Positions 45,724 through 57,735 of a DNA stretch of 64,000 nt are shown here, piece by piece. Position numbers and translations under genes: made by a program. Source of the DNA: Hemibagrus wyckioides (Eukaryota; Chordata; Actinopteri; Siluriformes; Bagridae); the NCBI RefSeq assembly GCF_019097595.1, contig NC_080714.1, forward strand, positions 24,781,759 through 24,845,758, read 5' to 3'. How positions within the stretch are numbered: the stretch's first letter is position 1; every line of letters starts with the position of its first letter. The notes under the pieces were generated by a model, which searched no databases, had not been told where the DNA came from, and saw nothing but the letters and a program-made list of their open reading frames with translations.

Positions 45724-48700
45724 CTGTCCATGATGGTAGTTTACCAGGAATAGGACTAGGGATAGTCTAGTCCGAGGCTTTTGTCCGTAAAGTTTCTTCC
45801 TCTAAGAGACCTTTCCACTGGACAGAGTTCCAGAAGAAGATCCAGAACAGGAACGAAACTAAGAACCTTTACATATCCAAAGGACCACCAAACATCCCCA
45901 TCTTTTAAAAGAATTTCTGTGTTCCAGACACTTCTAATCCAGCTAGCTAACCCGTCTTGTGAGTTCAAGGTTGATAATCTTGTTGCATTAGAGTCCAATA
46001 AATGGACAGTTATGGTGGAATTTATTTCATTAGTAAAAAGCTGCTTTATAATTTACCGTACAGCCTTTCCAGGGATGCAGAGGTGGATTTGGGGAAGATT
46101 AAATCTTGGCTAAATTGGGTTAAATTATTGTAAATGAGTTTGCTTCTCTATATAGGTTCACGTACAACAGAGATATCGCCCATCAATTTTAAGCGTCTAG
46201 AAAGGAAAGAATCCGTAGCTTTTCAGGTATCCTCTTGAGACGCTCTTGTTTTTAAGACTTCATGTACTTGTGTCATATATTGTGAGATCTTAAATCCAAT
46301 GTTATTTTGCTGTAAACAGAAGCACAAGGTACCTCACATTACTAAACCATCAGTTTTGGAAACGCAGAATGTCTGGTGCAGTAAAACACAGTAAAAGTAT
46401 ATGAGGTACGGCAGTTCAGACTCAGCGTTACTGATTGATATTGATGCTGTTTGAACAGTCCTCTGTGCATTACTGTCCCTAATGCTTTCAGTCAATAGCG
46501 AAGACCAAACTTTGGCTTACATTATCGGGGAAAAAAAATCATATCATTGTCTCTTTTTGACAAACGATGAAATAAAAGCAGTTCTTGAAAGTCGTTTGAA
46601 CCCTCCCCATTTATTGAGCTCACTTGATCTTGTTAGGGACGTTAAGCTTCTCAGCAGTAGGTCACAGTGGTGGTGTTAATGTTGTCACTGGTATTTTTCC
46701 ACATTAGCAGCGAGAGATGACCCCTCGCTGGGAAAACAGGGCGACAACCTCAAATTAAAAAACCGGTCCCTTTCAACTCATGATTCATTAGTGAGGTTAA
46801 AAAAGCTAGTTTTATTTAAAGAAAGTCTGATGAATTACATCATGGTAGTCGTATCGCTAAGAACAAGGCTGGCAGTTTTGTTGGCGCTGGAACCAAATGT
46901 AACATAAAATATGAAGCCTTCTACTGGATATTGAACCCAATACCTAGGATTTGACTAATTGGGTATAAAATTCACTTTAGTAATTTGGGCTTAGGGTCAG
47001 GTATAAACTCTATAAGACTTCCCTATCAGAGGGGGCTTTAAGAAGCAGAGAATCCAAACGACTTCTGTGAAACTCTCTTATGGAAGAATTGATGTATTTG
47101 AGAATGTAGTCAGCATTTAATGAATCCAATGCAACTATCTGGATCTCTGGCTCTATCTATTCTATATATCTCTATCAGCATTCAGGATTAAAGTGGACAT
47201 GGTGTAGAAATAATTTTCTACCACCAAAATGGTGTGTGCCTCATCTTATACTGTTCCCCAACCCCAGTTCTTAAAAGGTCTCAACTAGAGATGAGCATGA
47301 GGCTGGTTTTTGTTTGTTTGTTTTTACCTCCATTATTTATATCGAATGAATTTAGTGGTCCTGTCTTCCAATCTATAAACATGCTAATAGGCTCATTTAC
47401 ATCACCGAAACCCTGACCAGGCTGTTACTAAGGATGAATAAATACATGTTAATGAGTCTCACATCTGATCTTTTGCTAAATCTTTTTTTTTTTGTTGCTT
47501 TTAAGGTCTCCAATGTCTGCCTCTGTTCTCAATCACATGCTATTTGAACCTTTCTGGAGAAGAAAAAAACACATCCTATTTGTATTTGTTTAGGACATAT
47601 TATCTGTTCATTCCGAGTAACGTCATGCAATCATATCAGGTTAAATCCCTGTAAGGCGTAAAGATGCCAACTTTTTTTTTTTTTGTGGCTGTAACTGCTA
47701 TAGAGAACATGATACCTGTTTGGAACCAGGATAGGAGATGGTGCAATCATAGTCCGAGACTGATCTGGGTCACACTTGGTTTGCTAATGTTATCACCAGC
47801 ATTTTCTTTCTGCTTTAGCGTCTGGAGACGCCGATCACGCCACTCCAGGAGAACAGCAACTTATCACAAATCACATTAGTGCTAGTTCACCAGGAAGAGG
47901 AGCAGAGTGTAATTGGGCGAAATCTCATTTTGTGAACGCTTACAGACGAGGAGGTTGATCTTTGAATCTGGATGAACGTACAGACGCGTCTTGACAACTG
48001 GTTTCCTTTAATTAAAAACATTCCTTCCTCAGACATATGGATGTAATTAGAAGTAAACAAATCATTAAAGTAGTGTGCTTTGCGTGGTGAGTGGGGGTGG
48101 GTGGGTGTTGGTGTTGAGTGTAAAAACGGCAGCCAAAGTATCAACAGCGCTTTGACGTGCGAGTGGAAAAAGCAACCGTAGGGAATAAAGAGAAGGATGT
48201 CTGAGACACAGTGTTGGATTTACCTGCATCTCACCTTCTTATGTGGATCTGCATCAGTCGTTTCTCTGTAGTCAGGTGAGAGCGTAGCGCATTTTGTTGG
48301 CCGTCTCGCATCTCGTCTGGCGCTTTTCATTTACGGGTCTCGAATTAGAAAACGATTTTTTCCTTCCATTTTCTCCACCCACATTTCAGGAGCAATGTAT
48401 AAATCCTCATTCATGTCAGTAGAGGATTACTATCCCTGTCCTATGCCCTATTTCCATTCATAAAGAGAGTTTCGCAATGTTTTCGCAAGGTATTACTATT
48501 GTGTCAGAATCGGCATCAGCTGAGCATTTTGTTATACGTCTGATTTTCTTGCCAGAACTGATGATGCATACAGCAGGATAAAAATATCCGAAAATGAGGG
48601 CTGTGTCTCAAATCACATACCTGTCTGGAATACAGTATCAGTAAACAAAAAATGTCGTAATGGTTTAAACAAAGGACTCGGCACTAATGCAGCATGCTGA

Positions 48701-48899
48701 AAAGACCTGATGATGGACGGAATTCACTGAACAAGTGAAGTGTGGAGCGATGGACTGCTGTTCCATCATGCCCCGCAGAGCCGAAAGGGGCGGGGCTTGT
48801 CCCCTACGGCGAACAATTTTCTGAAGGTTATGACTGTAAGAGCTTTTGGTTCTAAGAACAAGGCCAGATTTTCTGGCAGTACTGAGAAGACTGAAAACA
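45724..48899 (+). other. Unique non-coding stretch
   Basis: Over 3 kb of ordinary intronic sequence. Frames such as 45781-46113 plus or 45756-45998 minus have no domain pattern. Poly-T patches lie at 47485-47493 and 47671-47683. Confidence 0.6.
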
Positions 48900-49345
48900 T
48901 GTAGCAGACATCTTTATTCAGACGCTTCATCTCAAACGTATGTCCTCATGCTAACAATACCATCAAGATAAAACTCTACTAGAGAAAAAAAAGCCTAGTC
49001 TCAACATCTTTTTTTTTAATTATTTTTTATTATACCACAGCAATTCATCAACAGTTTCTATTTAAAGAAATGGCATGTCATATGCTTTTTTTTTGAACTG
49101 TTGATGGTTGCATTTAACGTTGTTGAACATCTTAGAAGCAAGTTTCTGTTATCGCTTACATCATAGCAGCTATAGACAAACATTTTCTGCCCAGACTGAC
49201 TTTTTTTTAACCTTTATGGTGTGAATAAGACTGCAGTTTTCACATTCAGGATAGAGGACTTCACACTTTCCTGTGGTGGAAAGAAGTCTGACTCTACGAA
49301 AGCTAAGACTGGAGTCTCCTTACAAGGACGCTAAATAAACATCTC
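48900..49345 (+). mobile_element. Suspected dispersed repeat ending in GACTGGAGTCTCCTTA motif
   Basis: The block contains CTGCAGTTTTCACATTCAGG and AAATAAACATCTCCTCAAAG. Both have close partners at 52222-52290 (CTGCAGTTTTCACGTTATAG; AAATAAACATCTCCTCAAAG). It therefore belongs to a dispersed family, but its borders and class are unclear. Confidence 0.45.
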
Positions 49346-50396
49346 CTCAAAGAAAATAAATATCTCAAAAAAATTAAAAATTACGTCACACTACAGAATT
49401 TAACAGACCAAACCCCATGAAGGAAGTAATCGTTCGAAGGAAGCAAATTCAGCGAGAAGGCTACGAACTGCGGTAAAGACAGAGGGGCTGTGATAGTGAA
49501 AGGGTTATATCACGGCTGGTTTTAAGTGAGACATGGCTCATTACCCACTGGAAGCGCCTGTGCCTCGAGCAAATGGATGTTTTCATAGCATTGTCAATGA
49601 ACCTGATTGTTTTATGGATGTTTCCATCATCCATATTTCTTAAATAGAACAATCCAAAAAACATACGATTGGCAGATGCGTAAATAATGTGTTGCTCTTG
49701 GCTCCAAAGTTTTATATACTGACGTATCCCGACTCGAGCCCCATCTGACTCGAAGTCAGCCGAAACTGCAGAGACGGAATCTTTCTGCAGTATGGATTAG
49801 ATTAAAATAGAGATTTGGCTGTAAGCCCTGCGAGTGAAACAGTAAATATATAGAGTATGTGTTGATTCAGCACTGGCTGTCTCTGCAGTGCGACTCGCGT
49901 TTTCTGCTGTTTTTTGCGTCAGGAGTTTGAATCTTGTGGGAGGGAAAGAAAAATCAGCACACTTCCATCCATATTCGACTTGAGAACCTGTTGACATAGT
50001 GATTAATAATCCACGTTCCAGACGTATCCGTCACGTTCAGCAGCAGCTAACCGAAGGCGCAACGCGGCCCTCGTGCTTTTATTCCGCATATGTTACGAAT
50101 AGAAGACGCTCAGATTAGCCTCAAGCGTCCCTAAGCGTATGCGGGGAGAGAAGGCGATTTGCAAGTCATCAGGAACCTCCGTCCAAACCGACACACACCC
50201 CACATACGTCCTGCACGGTTCATCTGCCTAGCACAAACATGTGCAACTTTTAACTCCAATTAACACGTCTGACAAATGTGACGGCGTTATGAATGTTTTA
50301 ATATCCGGCTGCCGCTCGGCGCATCTGCTCTCGGGGGGAAAAACAGGCAGCTCGCTCTTACACACCGAGAAAGAAAAACAAAACATGAAACATGGA
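49346..50396 (+). other. Unique non-coding stretch
   Basis: No recognisable repeat. CpG content is somewhat raised at 49990-50350. No exon-like frame with splice sites was recognised. Confidence 0.55.
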
Positions 50397-52165
50397 TGTA
50401 GAGAGGGGGTGGAGAGGGAGAGAGAGCAAGAGCGAGAGGGAGAGAAAGAGAGAGAGGGAGAGAGATAGAGAAGGACGAGGGGAAGAGAGAGAGAGACTGA
50501 GAGAGGATGAAGCAGATGGAGAGGGAGACAGACTGAGAAGGAAGAGGGGAAGAGAGAGAGAGAGAGAGACTGAGAGAGAATAAAGGAGACGGAGAGGGAG
50601 ACAGTGAGAGAGAGTGAGAGAAAGAAAGAAGTAGAGAGAGAAAGAGAGAGAGAAAGAAGGAGAGGAAGACAGAGAGAGAGAGAGACTGCAAGAGAATGAA
50701 GGAGACAGAGGGAGACAGAGAGAGAGAAGGAAGAGGGGAAAGAGAGAGAGAGACTGAGAGAATGAAGGAGATGGAGAGGGAGACAGAGTGAGAGAGAGTG
50801 AGAGAAAGAAAGAAGTAAAGAGAGAGAGAGAAAGAGAAAGAAGGAGAGGAAGACAGAGAGAGAGAGAGAGAGAGAGACTGTGAGAGAATGAAGGAGATGG
50901 AGAGGGAGACAGAGTGAGAGAGAGTGAGAGAAAGAAAGAAAGGGACAGAGGGAGAAAGAGAGAGAGAGAGAGACTGTGAGAGAATGAAGGAGATGGAGAG
51001 GGAGACAGAGTGAGAAAGAGAGTGAGAGAAAGAAAGAAGTAAAGAGAGAGAGAGAAAGAGAAAGAAGGAGAGGAAGACAGAGAGAGAGAGAGAGAGACTG
51101 TGAGAGAATGAAGGAGATGGAGAGGGAGACAGAGTGAGAGAAAGAAAGAAAGAAAGAAAGGGACAGAGGGAGGGAGAGAGAGAGAGAGAGAGACTGTGAG
51201 AGAATGAAGGAGATGGAGAGGGAGACAGAGTGAGAGAAAGAAAGAAGTAAAGAGAGAGAGAGAAAGAGAAAGAAGGAGAGGAAGACAGAGAGAGAGAGAG
51301 AGAGAGAGACTGTGAGAGAATGAAGGAGAGGGAGACGGAGGGAGAGAGAGTGAGAGAAAGAAAGAAAGAAAGGGACAGAGGGAGAGAGAGAGAGAGAGAG
51401 ACTGTGAGAGAATGAAGGAGACTGAGAGGGAGACAGAGAGAGAGAGAGAGAGAGAGAAGGAAGAGGGGAAGGAGAGAGAGAGAGAGAAGGAGAGGAAGAT
51501 GGGGAGAGAGAGAGATTGAGAGAGAAAGAAGGAGACGGAGAGGGAGAGGGAGGGAGACAGAGTGAGAGAAAGAAAGAAAGAAAGGGACAGAGGGAGGGAG
51601 AGAGAGAGAGAGACTGTGAGAGAATGAAGGAGATGGAGAGGGAGACAGAGTGAGAGAGAGTGAGAGAAAGAAAGAAGTAAAGAGAGAGAGAGAAAGAGAA
51701 AGAAGGAGAGGAAGACAGAGAGAGAGAGAGAGACTGTGAGAGAATGAAGGAGATGGAGAGGGAGACAGAGTGAGAGAGAGTGAGAGAAAGAAAGAAGTAA
51801 AGAGAGAGAGAGAAAGAGAAAGAAGGAGAGGAAGACAGAGAGAGAGAGAGAGACTGTGAGAGAATGAAGGAGATGGAGAGGGAGACAGAGTGAGAGAGAG
51901 TGAGAGAAAGAAAGAAAGAAAGGGACAGAGGGAGGGAGAGAGAGAGAGAGAGAGACTGTGAGAGAATGAAGGAGATGGAGAGGGAGACAGAGTGAGAGAA
52001 AGAAAGAAGTAAAGAGAGAGAGAGAAAGAGAAAGAAGGAGAGGAAGACAGAGAGAGAGAGAGAGAGACTGTGAGAGAATGAAGGAGAGGGAGACGGAGGG
52101 AGAGAGAGTGAGAGAAAGAAAGGGAGAGAGAGGGAGACTGAGAGTGAGAAAGGGAGAGAGATGGA
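50397..52165 (+). repeat. Polypurine satellite with two alternating units
   Basis: This is 1.77 kb of almost pure A/G. From 50877, eleven anchors ACTGTGAGAGAATGAAGG (at 50877, 50973, 51097, 51193, 51309, 51401, 51613, 51733, 51853, 51955 and 52067) define units of two kinds: a long one of 112-124 bases with AGTAAAGAGAG and AGGAGAGGAAGACAG, and a short one of 92-102 bases with GGGACAGAGGG. The order is short, long, short, long, short, irregular (212), long, long, short, long. Confidence 0.95.
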
Positions 52166-52208
52166 TACTTTTATTAACTGTTCTGCTAGTAACTGAATCT
52201 TTTTTTTA

Positions 52209-52295
52209 GCTTAATGATGCTAATAAGTCTGCAGTTTTCACGTTATAGTGAAAGTTTCTACAGAAAATAAACATCTCCTCAAAGAAAATCTACAA
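52209..52295 (+). mobile_element. Fragment of the dispersed repeat seen at 48.9-49.3 kb
   Basis: Shares TAAGTCTGCAGTTTTCACGT and AAATAAACATCTCCTCAAAG with the other copy but lacks most of the part between. Confidence 0.5.
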
Positions 52296-52661
52296 CAAAC
52301 AAGCAAAAAACAGTAGATTAAAATAAATAAATATTTGATGAATTGAAAATTTATTTTAAAAATATTAAAAAATAAAATAAACCTATAGCAGCAAGTCAGA
52401 TCTAGTCTCTGAAAAAACCACGTCCCTGGCTCCCCTGCTGTAGTGTTCAGCTGTACAGCCTAAATGTTGAAAAATGTTCACTTTCCTGTGTGTGATCCAT
52501 GAGCCAAACCCAATTTAGAAGAATTCTGGCTCTGTATAAAACAAAACCCCAGTTTCAGTACAAGCAAAGCCCCGAATGACGGTGTTACTGACTACGTGTT
52601 TGATTCCAGGTCACGTGTTTTCTGGCCTGCTCTAATGCACACGTTTTGCCTTTGTGTTCAG

Positions 52662-52785
52662 ATGCTCCAGGAAGGAAGCGTGTGAGAAATGGGAAATGCC
52701 GCAGCACTTCAGCACCGAGCTGAAGCAGTGTGTGGACATCACCGTCACCCCTGCAAACATGTCCGTGACCTCGGCTTCCACCCAG
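52662..52785 (+). CDS. plxna3: Plexin-A exon C: end of PSI1 and start of IPT1
   Basis: This exon has 124 bases: one base that completes the lysine codon of exon B, then 41 codons ending in phase 0. The acceptor is gtgttcag and the donor gtgatg. The peptide begins CSRKEACEKWEMPQHF and gives the last three PSI cysteines (codons 1, 7 and 23, the third in KQCVDITV). It then runs into the first IPT strand, TPANMSVTSASTQ, which has an N-glycosylation sequon (NMS). The CSR..AC.....P..F...L.QCV pattern matches plexin-A PSI1 ends, and the SVTS run resembles my memory of plexin-A3. A (CA)n microsatellite begins 47 bases past the exon. The donor has T at +5 and is weaker than the other four. Confidence 0.91.
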
Positions 52786-52829
52786 GTGATGACACGTCCT
52801 TTACTATCAATCAGTATCGCCTGTTATCC

Positions 52830-52831
<2 letters not shown>

Positions 52832-52866
<35 letters not shown>
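52832..52866 (+). repeat. (CA)n microsatellite after exon C
   Basis: A perfect CA run starting 47 bases after the exon end. Confidence 0.97.
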
Positions 52867-52869
<3 letters not shown>

Positions 52870-53257
52870 AACATTAACTCTTTAATAACACCAGTAAGTA
52901 TATAAAAAAAAACACTTACTTTTTACTTCATCCATTTATGTTCATATATACTTTATTTAATTTCATTTAACCTTGGTACTCACATAAAATCGCGTTCTTG
53001 ATCTTATCTTATTCTTAAATCGTAAAACAATAAAAGACCATAATACACATAATAAAGACATAAATTGATTACTGAAATAATTGTAAAAAAATGTTTTGTA
53101 TAATTTTAAATTTGTGTAAAAAAAAAAAGATAAAAGATTTTAAAAGAGAGCAACATTTAAATTTATTTATTTGTTTTTTTAATTTTATTTATTTAGTTAT
53201 TTATTTAATTGTAACAATTTAAGTACTTTGGTGGCTATGACGTTTTTCTTTCTATTT

Positions 53258-53309
<52 letters not shown>

Positions 53310-54379
53310 TTTTACCTTTTTTTTTAAAAAAAAATCCAGACTGGAAAGAGATCAAGATTTTTACTTCTAATTAAAAATGTATTTAAATTTATGAGTATTT
53401 AATAAAATTTATAAGCCATACCTTTGAGATCAATTTTAAAATTAGCCGCAGAAATATTTTAAAAGAATAGCGGCGTGTGCTTTACTCCTGCAGATTTCCG
53501 ATGACTTATTGACTTAACGACTTTCCGCAATTTATTAGTAATTTAATTTGTTAATAGTTTCATCTAGAATTTGGATTTAGCCACACAAACCAGTTCTGTA
53601 CACCCTTTTCTTTTAAAGACCCTAAACGATTCCCCTGTTCTGCTGCCAAACTCATTTTCTCTGCTTTAGCCTAAGCCAAATTCCTTTCATGACTAAGTTC
53701 AGACGATTCATCAAGCCCTTCACTTCTGTAATCTCCAAATGGATGTGAAAGAGAGGATAAAGCCTCTGATAGCAGCCTGTAGCAACCAACTGACCATCTT
53801 TTCTATATTCAGGCTCAACAGCTGAAAATGCAGTGCCAGTACAGTGACACCATACTTTGTCTTCATTTAAATGGCTGTATGTCCTGTTTTTCTTTTACAA
53901 ATAAAAAAAAATTATCGTCAAAAACTAAAGCCAAAGAGGCGTCCTGGTGCAATGTCAGCATTCCAGTTCATCACAAAAGGTGGTGCATGGGATGGAGGTC
54001 TTGAGATAAAAGTAGTCTCTGATAGAACTTATTTTATTTTATTTTATTTTATTTTATTTTATTTTATTTTATTTTATTTTATTTTATTTTATTTTATTTT
54101 ATTTTATTTTATTTTATTAAGCCAGTTGGTTAGGAAACATCAGATGGAGTCTAAATATTGGGCCAGGGTTTGGTTTATCATTTTAAACTATTTACCAGCA
54201 AGCATGAGTGTGATTTTTTTTTTTTTTATTTATTCATTCATTTATTTAGTTATTTTTTAATTATTATTATATTAATAAAACTAAAATTGCAGTGAAAACA
54301 CATAAGGCACTATTAAAATAGTCTGAAACCACCAATAGTAATGATGAAGGTAAATCCACTGATGGATTTTTTTTTTTAG
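52867..54379 (+). other. AT-rich intron with (TTTC)n and (TTTTA)n
   Basis: (TTTC)13 lies at 53257-53308 and (ATTTT)n at 54030-54118, the same pentamer as at 38371. The rest is AT-rich, and no exon is recognised. Confidence 0.75.
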
Positions 54380-54755
54380 AGTTTATTCCCATCTCTTTGC
54401 TGTTATAATGAGCTCCACTCTCTCTTCTGGGAAGGCTTTCCACTAGATGTTGGAGCGTGGCTGTGGGGATTAGTGATCATTCAGCTACAAGAGCATTAAT
54501 GAGATCAGACACTGATGATGTAGGAGTGAGCCCAGTTCCAGTTCATCCCATAGGTATTTAGTGGGGTTGAGTCAGAGTCAGGGCTCTGTGCAGGAGACCA
54601 CTCTAACCTTCACCTCCACCCCATGTCTTCATGGAGCTCAGGGGCTTTGTGCACACAGGCTTAGTTCTTAAAGGGAAAGTGTAAAGCTACAGTTCAACTT
54701 TGTGGCATCAGTTTGGAGAAGCACGTGGGTGTCCACATACTTTTGACCATATAAT
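54380..54755 (-). pseudogene. Tc1/mariner-type transposase relic, minus strand
   Basis: The reverse strand starts TATGGTCAAAAGTATGTGGA and runs through TGTGCACAAAGCCCCTGAGC, CTGACTCAACCCCACTAAAT (giving LNPTK.LWDELE in one frame) and GGAAAGCCTTCCCAGAAGAG. It is broken by stops. This copy keeps the CATGAAGACATGGGGTGGAG part that the 34.4 kb copy lacks. Confidence 0.7.
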
Positions 54756-55366
54756 CAGAAAAGCACAGTAGTTAAGTAGCTCGTGGTGTATCTGTGTATC
54801 TTTCAGTTCCAGAAAGCAGAGTATTACAAGATTTCTGCCAACAGAATAATACTGACCATTCCATTTTTCACTGAATAATTCAATCCATCAATAAAGTTCA
54901 AAGTCACATGATGGACAAGGCCAAATTTCTCGAATCCAAAGCCAAAGCAAATATGCTTTAGGAGCCAGATGCTTAGCAGGCCAAATTCAGTATCCGGAGG
55001 TCAGGACAAGGAAAGGTTGCCAGATGCCAAAATAAAGGTGCTACACCTGTGACAGGATGACTAATTAGATTTAGTTTAACTAGTTAAAGTACTGATACAG
55101 ACTACTAGCATCTTACTATTACTGATTTTAGCTGATTATTACTATTAATAAAGTGGATTATCCAAATAATAAGTTAGTTTCTGTTATGACTTGCATCAGA
55201 GGAGCTAGAAACAGTGTTATTTATTCATTCATTCATTCATTCATTCTGTTTTGAAGTTAATAAGACCAAAAAATGTATAACACCCCCCCCAAATAAAACC
55301 CATGAATTATTGTTATTATTATTAATATTGCTATTATTATTGTTATCATTATTACTACTACTACTA

Positions 55367-55398
<32 letters not shown>

Positions 55399-55940
55399 GC
55401 TGCTTTGAAGTTAATGAGACCAAAAATATTTATAGAAAAAAAACTTAAATTATTGTTATCATTATTACTAGTACTACTATAATTATTTTTTAATGAATTA
55501 AAATTTTTTTTTTTTATTATTAGTGAAGATTAATTAAATCTGTGATATCCATACAGCTAATAATAAGATTAATTCTACTAACTTTCAAAGGCAAACCAGG
55601 AACGAATTAATGAACTAATAGGAGATACTTCTGACACTGGAGACTCATTCTGAGGACCAGATGAAATTAAATAAATAAATAAATAAATAAAGTGACGGAA
55701 ATGATCTCAACTGAACAATATCAACATTTACAAACGTTTGGCAATAAATGAGAAGATATTAGATGAAGTGAATGAATATAAAGCTGTGATGGGAATCAGA
55801 GCCAGAGTGTCCGTCAGAGCTGCTGGAATAAAGTAGAGTTTATCAGCAGGTTTTCTACCAATCAGAGACGAGCATTTAACAACAGAGCTGAATAAAATGT
55901 AATGGCCTTTAACACACTGAGACACATGAGCAAAAAGTAC
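54756..55940 (+). other. AT-rich non-coding stretch
   Basis: (ATTC)5 at about 55221-55246, TTA/ACT patches at 55310-55390, (AAAT)n at 55668-55690, and the dispersed motif CACTGGAGACTCATTC at 55635-55650. No gene. Confidence 0.65.
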
Positions 55941-55944
55941 AGTG

Positions 55945-56395
55945 TGTGAGTGTGTGTTGATCTGTGATTGAGTGTGTTCAGCTGTGTCTGAGTGTGTATG
56001 TGTTTGTATCTGTGTGTTTGTGTGTGAATGTGTTTCTTTGTATGAATGTGTGTGTGTTTGTCTGTGTGTGTGTGTGTTTGTGTGTGATATTGTGTCTGTG
56101 TGAGTCTGCTTTGTTTGTGTGTCTGTAAGTATGTGTGTTTTGTGTCTGTGTGTTTGTGAGTGTGTGTTTTTTGTGTTTGAGTGTGTGTTTGTCTTTGTGT
56201 GAGTGTGTGTCCTTTGTGTTTGTTTGTGAGAGTGTGTTTGTCAGTGTCTGTAAGTATGTTTGTGGGTGTGTTTTTTTGTGTTTGTGTGTTTGTCTGTGAG
56301 TGTGTGTTCATCAGTGTGTGTGTTTGTGTGAGTGTGTTTTTTTTTTGTGTCTGTGTTGTGTGTGTGTGTGTGTGAGTGTTTGTCTGTGTTGTTTT
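55945..56395 (+). repeat. GT-rich cryptic repeat
   Basis: TGTGTGTGTTTGTCTGTG-like sequence with irregular phase. Its minus strand gives a threonine/histidine/glutamine frame of 191 codons that is an artefact. Confidence 0.88.
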
Positions 56396-56670
56396 TTTAA
56401 AATAAATATATATGTAGATCTTCGGCTTATGAATCAAACGGAGTTATAGGCTTTGACTGTGCATGTTATTATCCGGAGCTCATGGCTGCATGGATATTAC
56501 TTTAATAATGCCTGTTTAAGTGAAGCTATCAGATGAAATTGTAGAGATGCGCGACTGCACGACTGCCAAAGATGCAGCATCACACTTTGATGGAAGACTC
56601 TTCTGTCCAGATTCAGCAGTGTTTTTACTTACAGTGAGTCAAGCTGTGCTTCACTATTACACCTCATGTG

Positions 56671-56673
<3 letters not shown>

Positions 56674-56719
<46 letters not shown>
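56674..56719 (+). repeat. (TC)n(TG)n before exon D
   Basis: A TC run to 56703 is followed by TG to 56719. It ends 18 bases before the exon and forms much of the acceptor tract. Confidence 0.96.
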
Positions 56720-56737
56720 TTGCTCGCCGCTCTCCAG

Positions 56738-56894
56738 CTGATTGTGAAGGTGGCGCATGTGCCGAACCTCTCTGCAGGCGTGACGTGTGTGTTCGAGGAC
56801 CTGAGCGAGAGCCCCGGAGAGGTGCTGCCTAAAGGACAGATCCTGTGCATGTCCCCGTCTCTGCGGGACGTCCCCACACTCACACACGGATACG
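56738..56894 (+). CDS. plxna3: Plexin-A exon D: IPT1 domain
   Basis: This exon has 157 bases, 52 codons plus one base, entering in phase 0 and leaving in phase 1. The acceptor is gctctccag and the donor gtgaga. The peptide runs LIVKVAHVPNLSAGVTCVFE, then about ten acidic or serine-rich residues, then PKGQILCMSPSLRDVPTLTHG. The VP.LSAGV.C.FE and C.SPS patterns are the conserved beta strands and disulfide cysteines of plexin-A IPT1 (Ig-like, plexins, transcription factors fold), part of the extracellular stalk. An N-linked sequon (NLS) lies at residues 10-12. The SPSL...LT.G stretch resembles plexin-A3 more than A1 or A2 as I recall them. The acceptor is preceded by a (TC)n(TG)n tract. Confidence 0.92.
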
Positions 56895-57254
56895 GTGAGA
56901 CACGCCCACACACCGGCGCACGCAGCATCAGCACCGCTCACACACACTTTTTAGGACTAGCAAACTGCCTCTCGGATTTTTTCCGTCTACGTAAAACTTT
57001 TTATGGTAGAATTGAGGTGGAAGAGGAAGTAGACGTCGTAGCGGCCGTGAGATTTAGATCACATAAAGCACATTCTCACAGCCTCTTTAAAAAAAACTGT
57101 CACTGTCATAACACTTTCACACACTTCTGTATTTCTGAGAAGGCAGATTGAAATTGATAGAAAAGATAATTAAACAAATTAATTTATTAAATCTACCAAA
57201 TAACAGATTCTTGCACAGGTTTGGGGGGGAAAATAAATAAATAATTTTTTTAAT

Positions 57255-57735
57255 CTAAGATGTAAAGATTTCTTCAGGGGGAAAGAGTGTAAATACTATT
57301 ATTTTTATTTTTTTTAAATTATCATTATTTTCTAAGTAGTATAGATTTCAGTACACTTGCTCTTTCAGAACAAAAGTATATACTCTTTCTTCACAATAAA
57401 TAAATTTTTTTGTAAAAAAAAAAAAAAAAAAGGTAAGATGTAAAATATTGTCAGGGTAAAAATTGTAATGTAAATATTATTATTTTTATTTTTTTTAAAT
57501 GTATTTATGTATTTATTTTAAGTAGTATAGATTTCAGTGCGCTTGGTCTTTCGATACAAAAGATTAAATAAAAATTAAAAAAAAAAAAAAAAAATTAAAA
57601 ATTTCTCCAGGGGATAAAGTGTAAATATTATTATATATTTTTTTTTTTAATTCATTTTTTTAGTAGTATAGATTTCAGTACACTTGCTCTTTCAATAAAA
57701 AAAAGTATATACTCTTTCTTCACAAAAAATAAATA
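57255..57735 (+). repeat. AT-rich tandem block, three copies
   Basis: Three diverged copies share TTTCTTCAGGGGGAAAGAGT, AGTAGTATAGATTTCAGTAC and CTTGCTCTTTC. The AGTAGTATAG anchors are at about 57335, 57521 and 57662, giving spacings of 186 and 141 bases. Confidence 0.85.

Larger units (their letters stand above)
33526..52661 (+). other. Intron B-C (19.1 kb, phase 2)
   Basis: The intron is bounded by gtgagt and gttcag and splits one lysine codon in the first PSI domain. It holds a tandemly expanded SINE, transposon relics, degenerate and polypurine minisatellites and many microsatellites. The last 1.75 kb of polypurine repeat ends about 500 bases before exon C. Confidence 0.88.
52786..56737 (+). 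other. Intron C-D (3.95 kb, phase 0)
   Basis: The intron is bounded by gtgatg and tctccag. It is AT-rich, with TTTC and TTTTA arrays, one relic of a Tc1/mariner-type element on the minus strand, and a GT-rich block close to exon D. Confidence 0.88.

Noticed and set aside
50287..50691. Serine/leucine-rich 134-codon frame
   Set aside because: Reverse of the GA-rich satellite.
55862..56437. 191-codon T/H/Q-rich frame on the minus strand
   Set aside because: Translation of a GT-rich cryptic repeat, not a gene.
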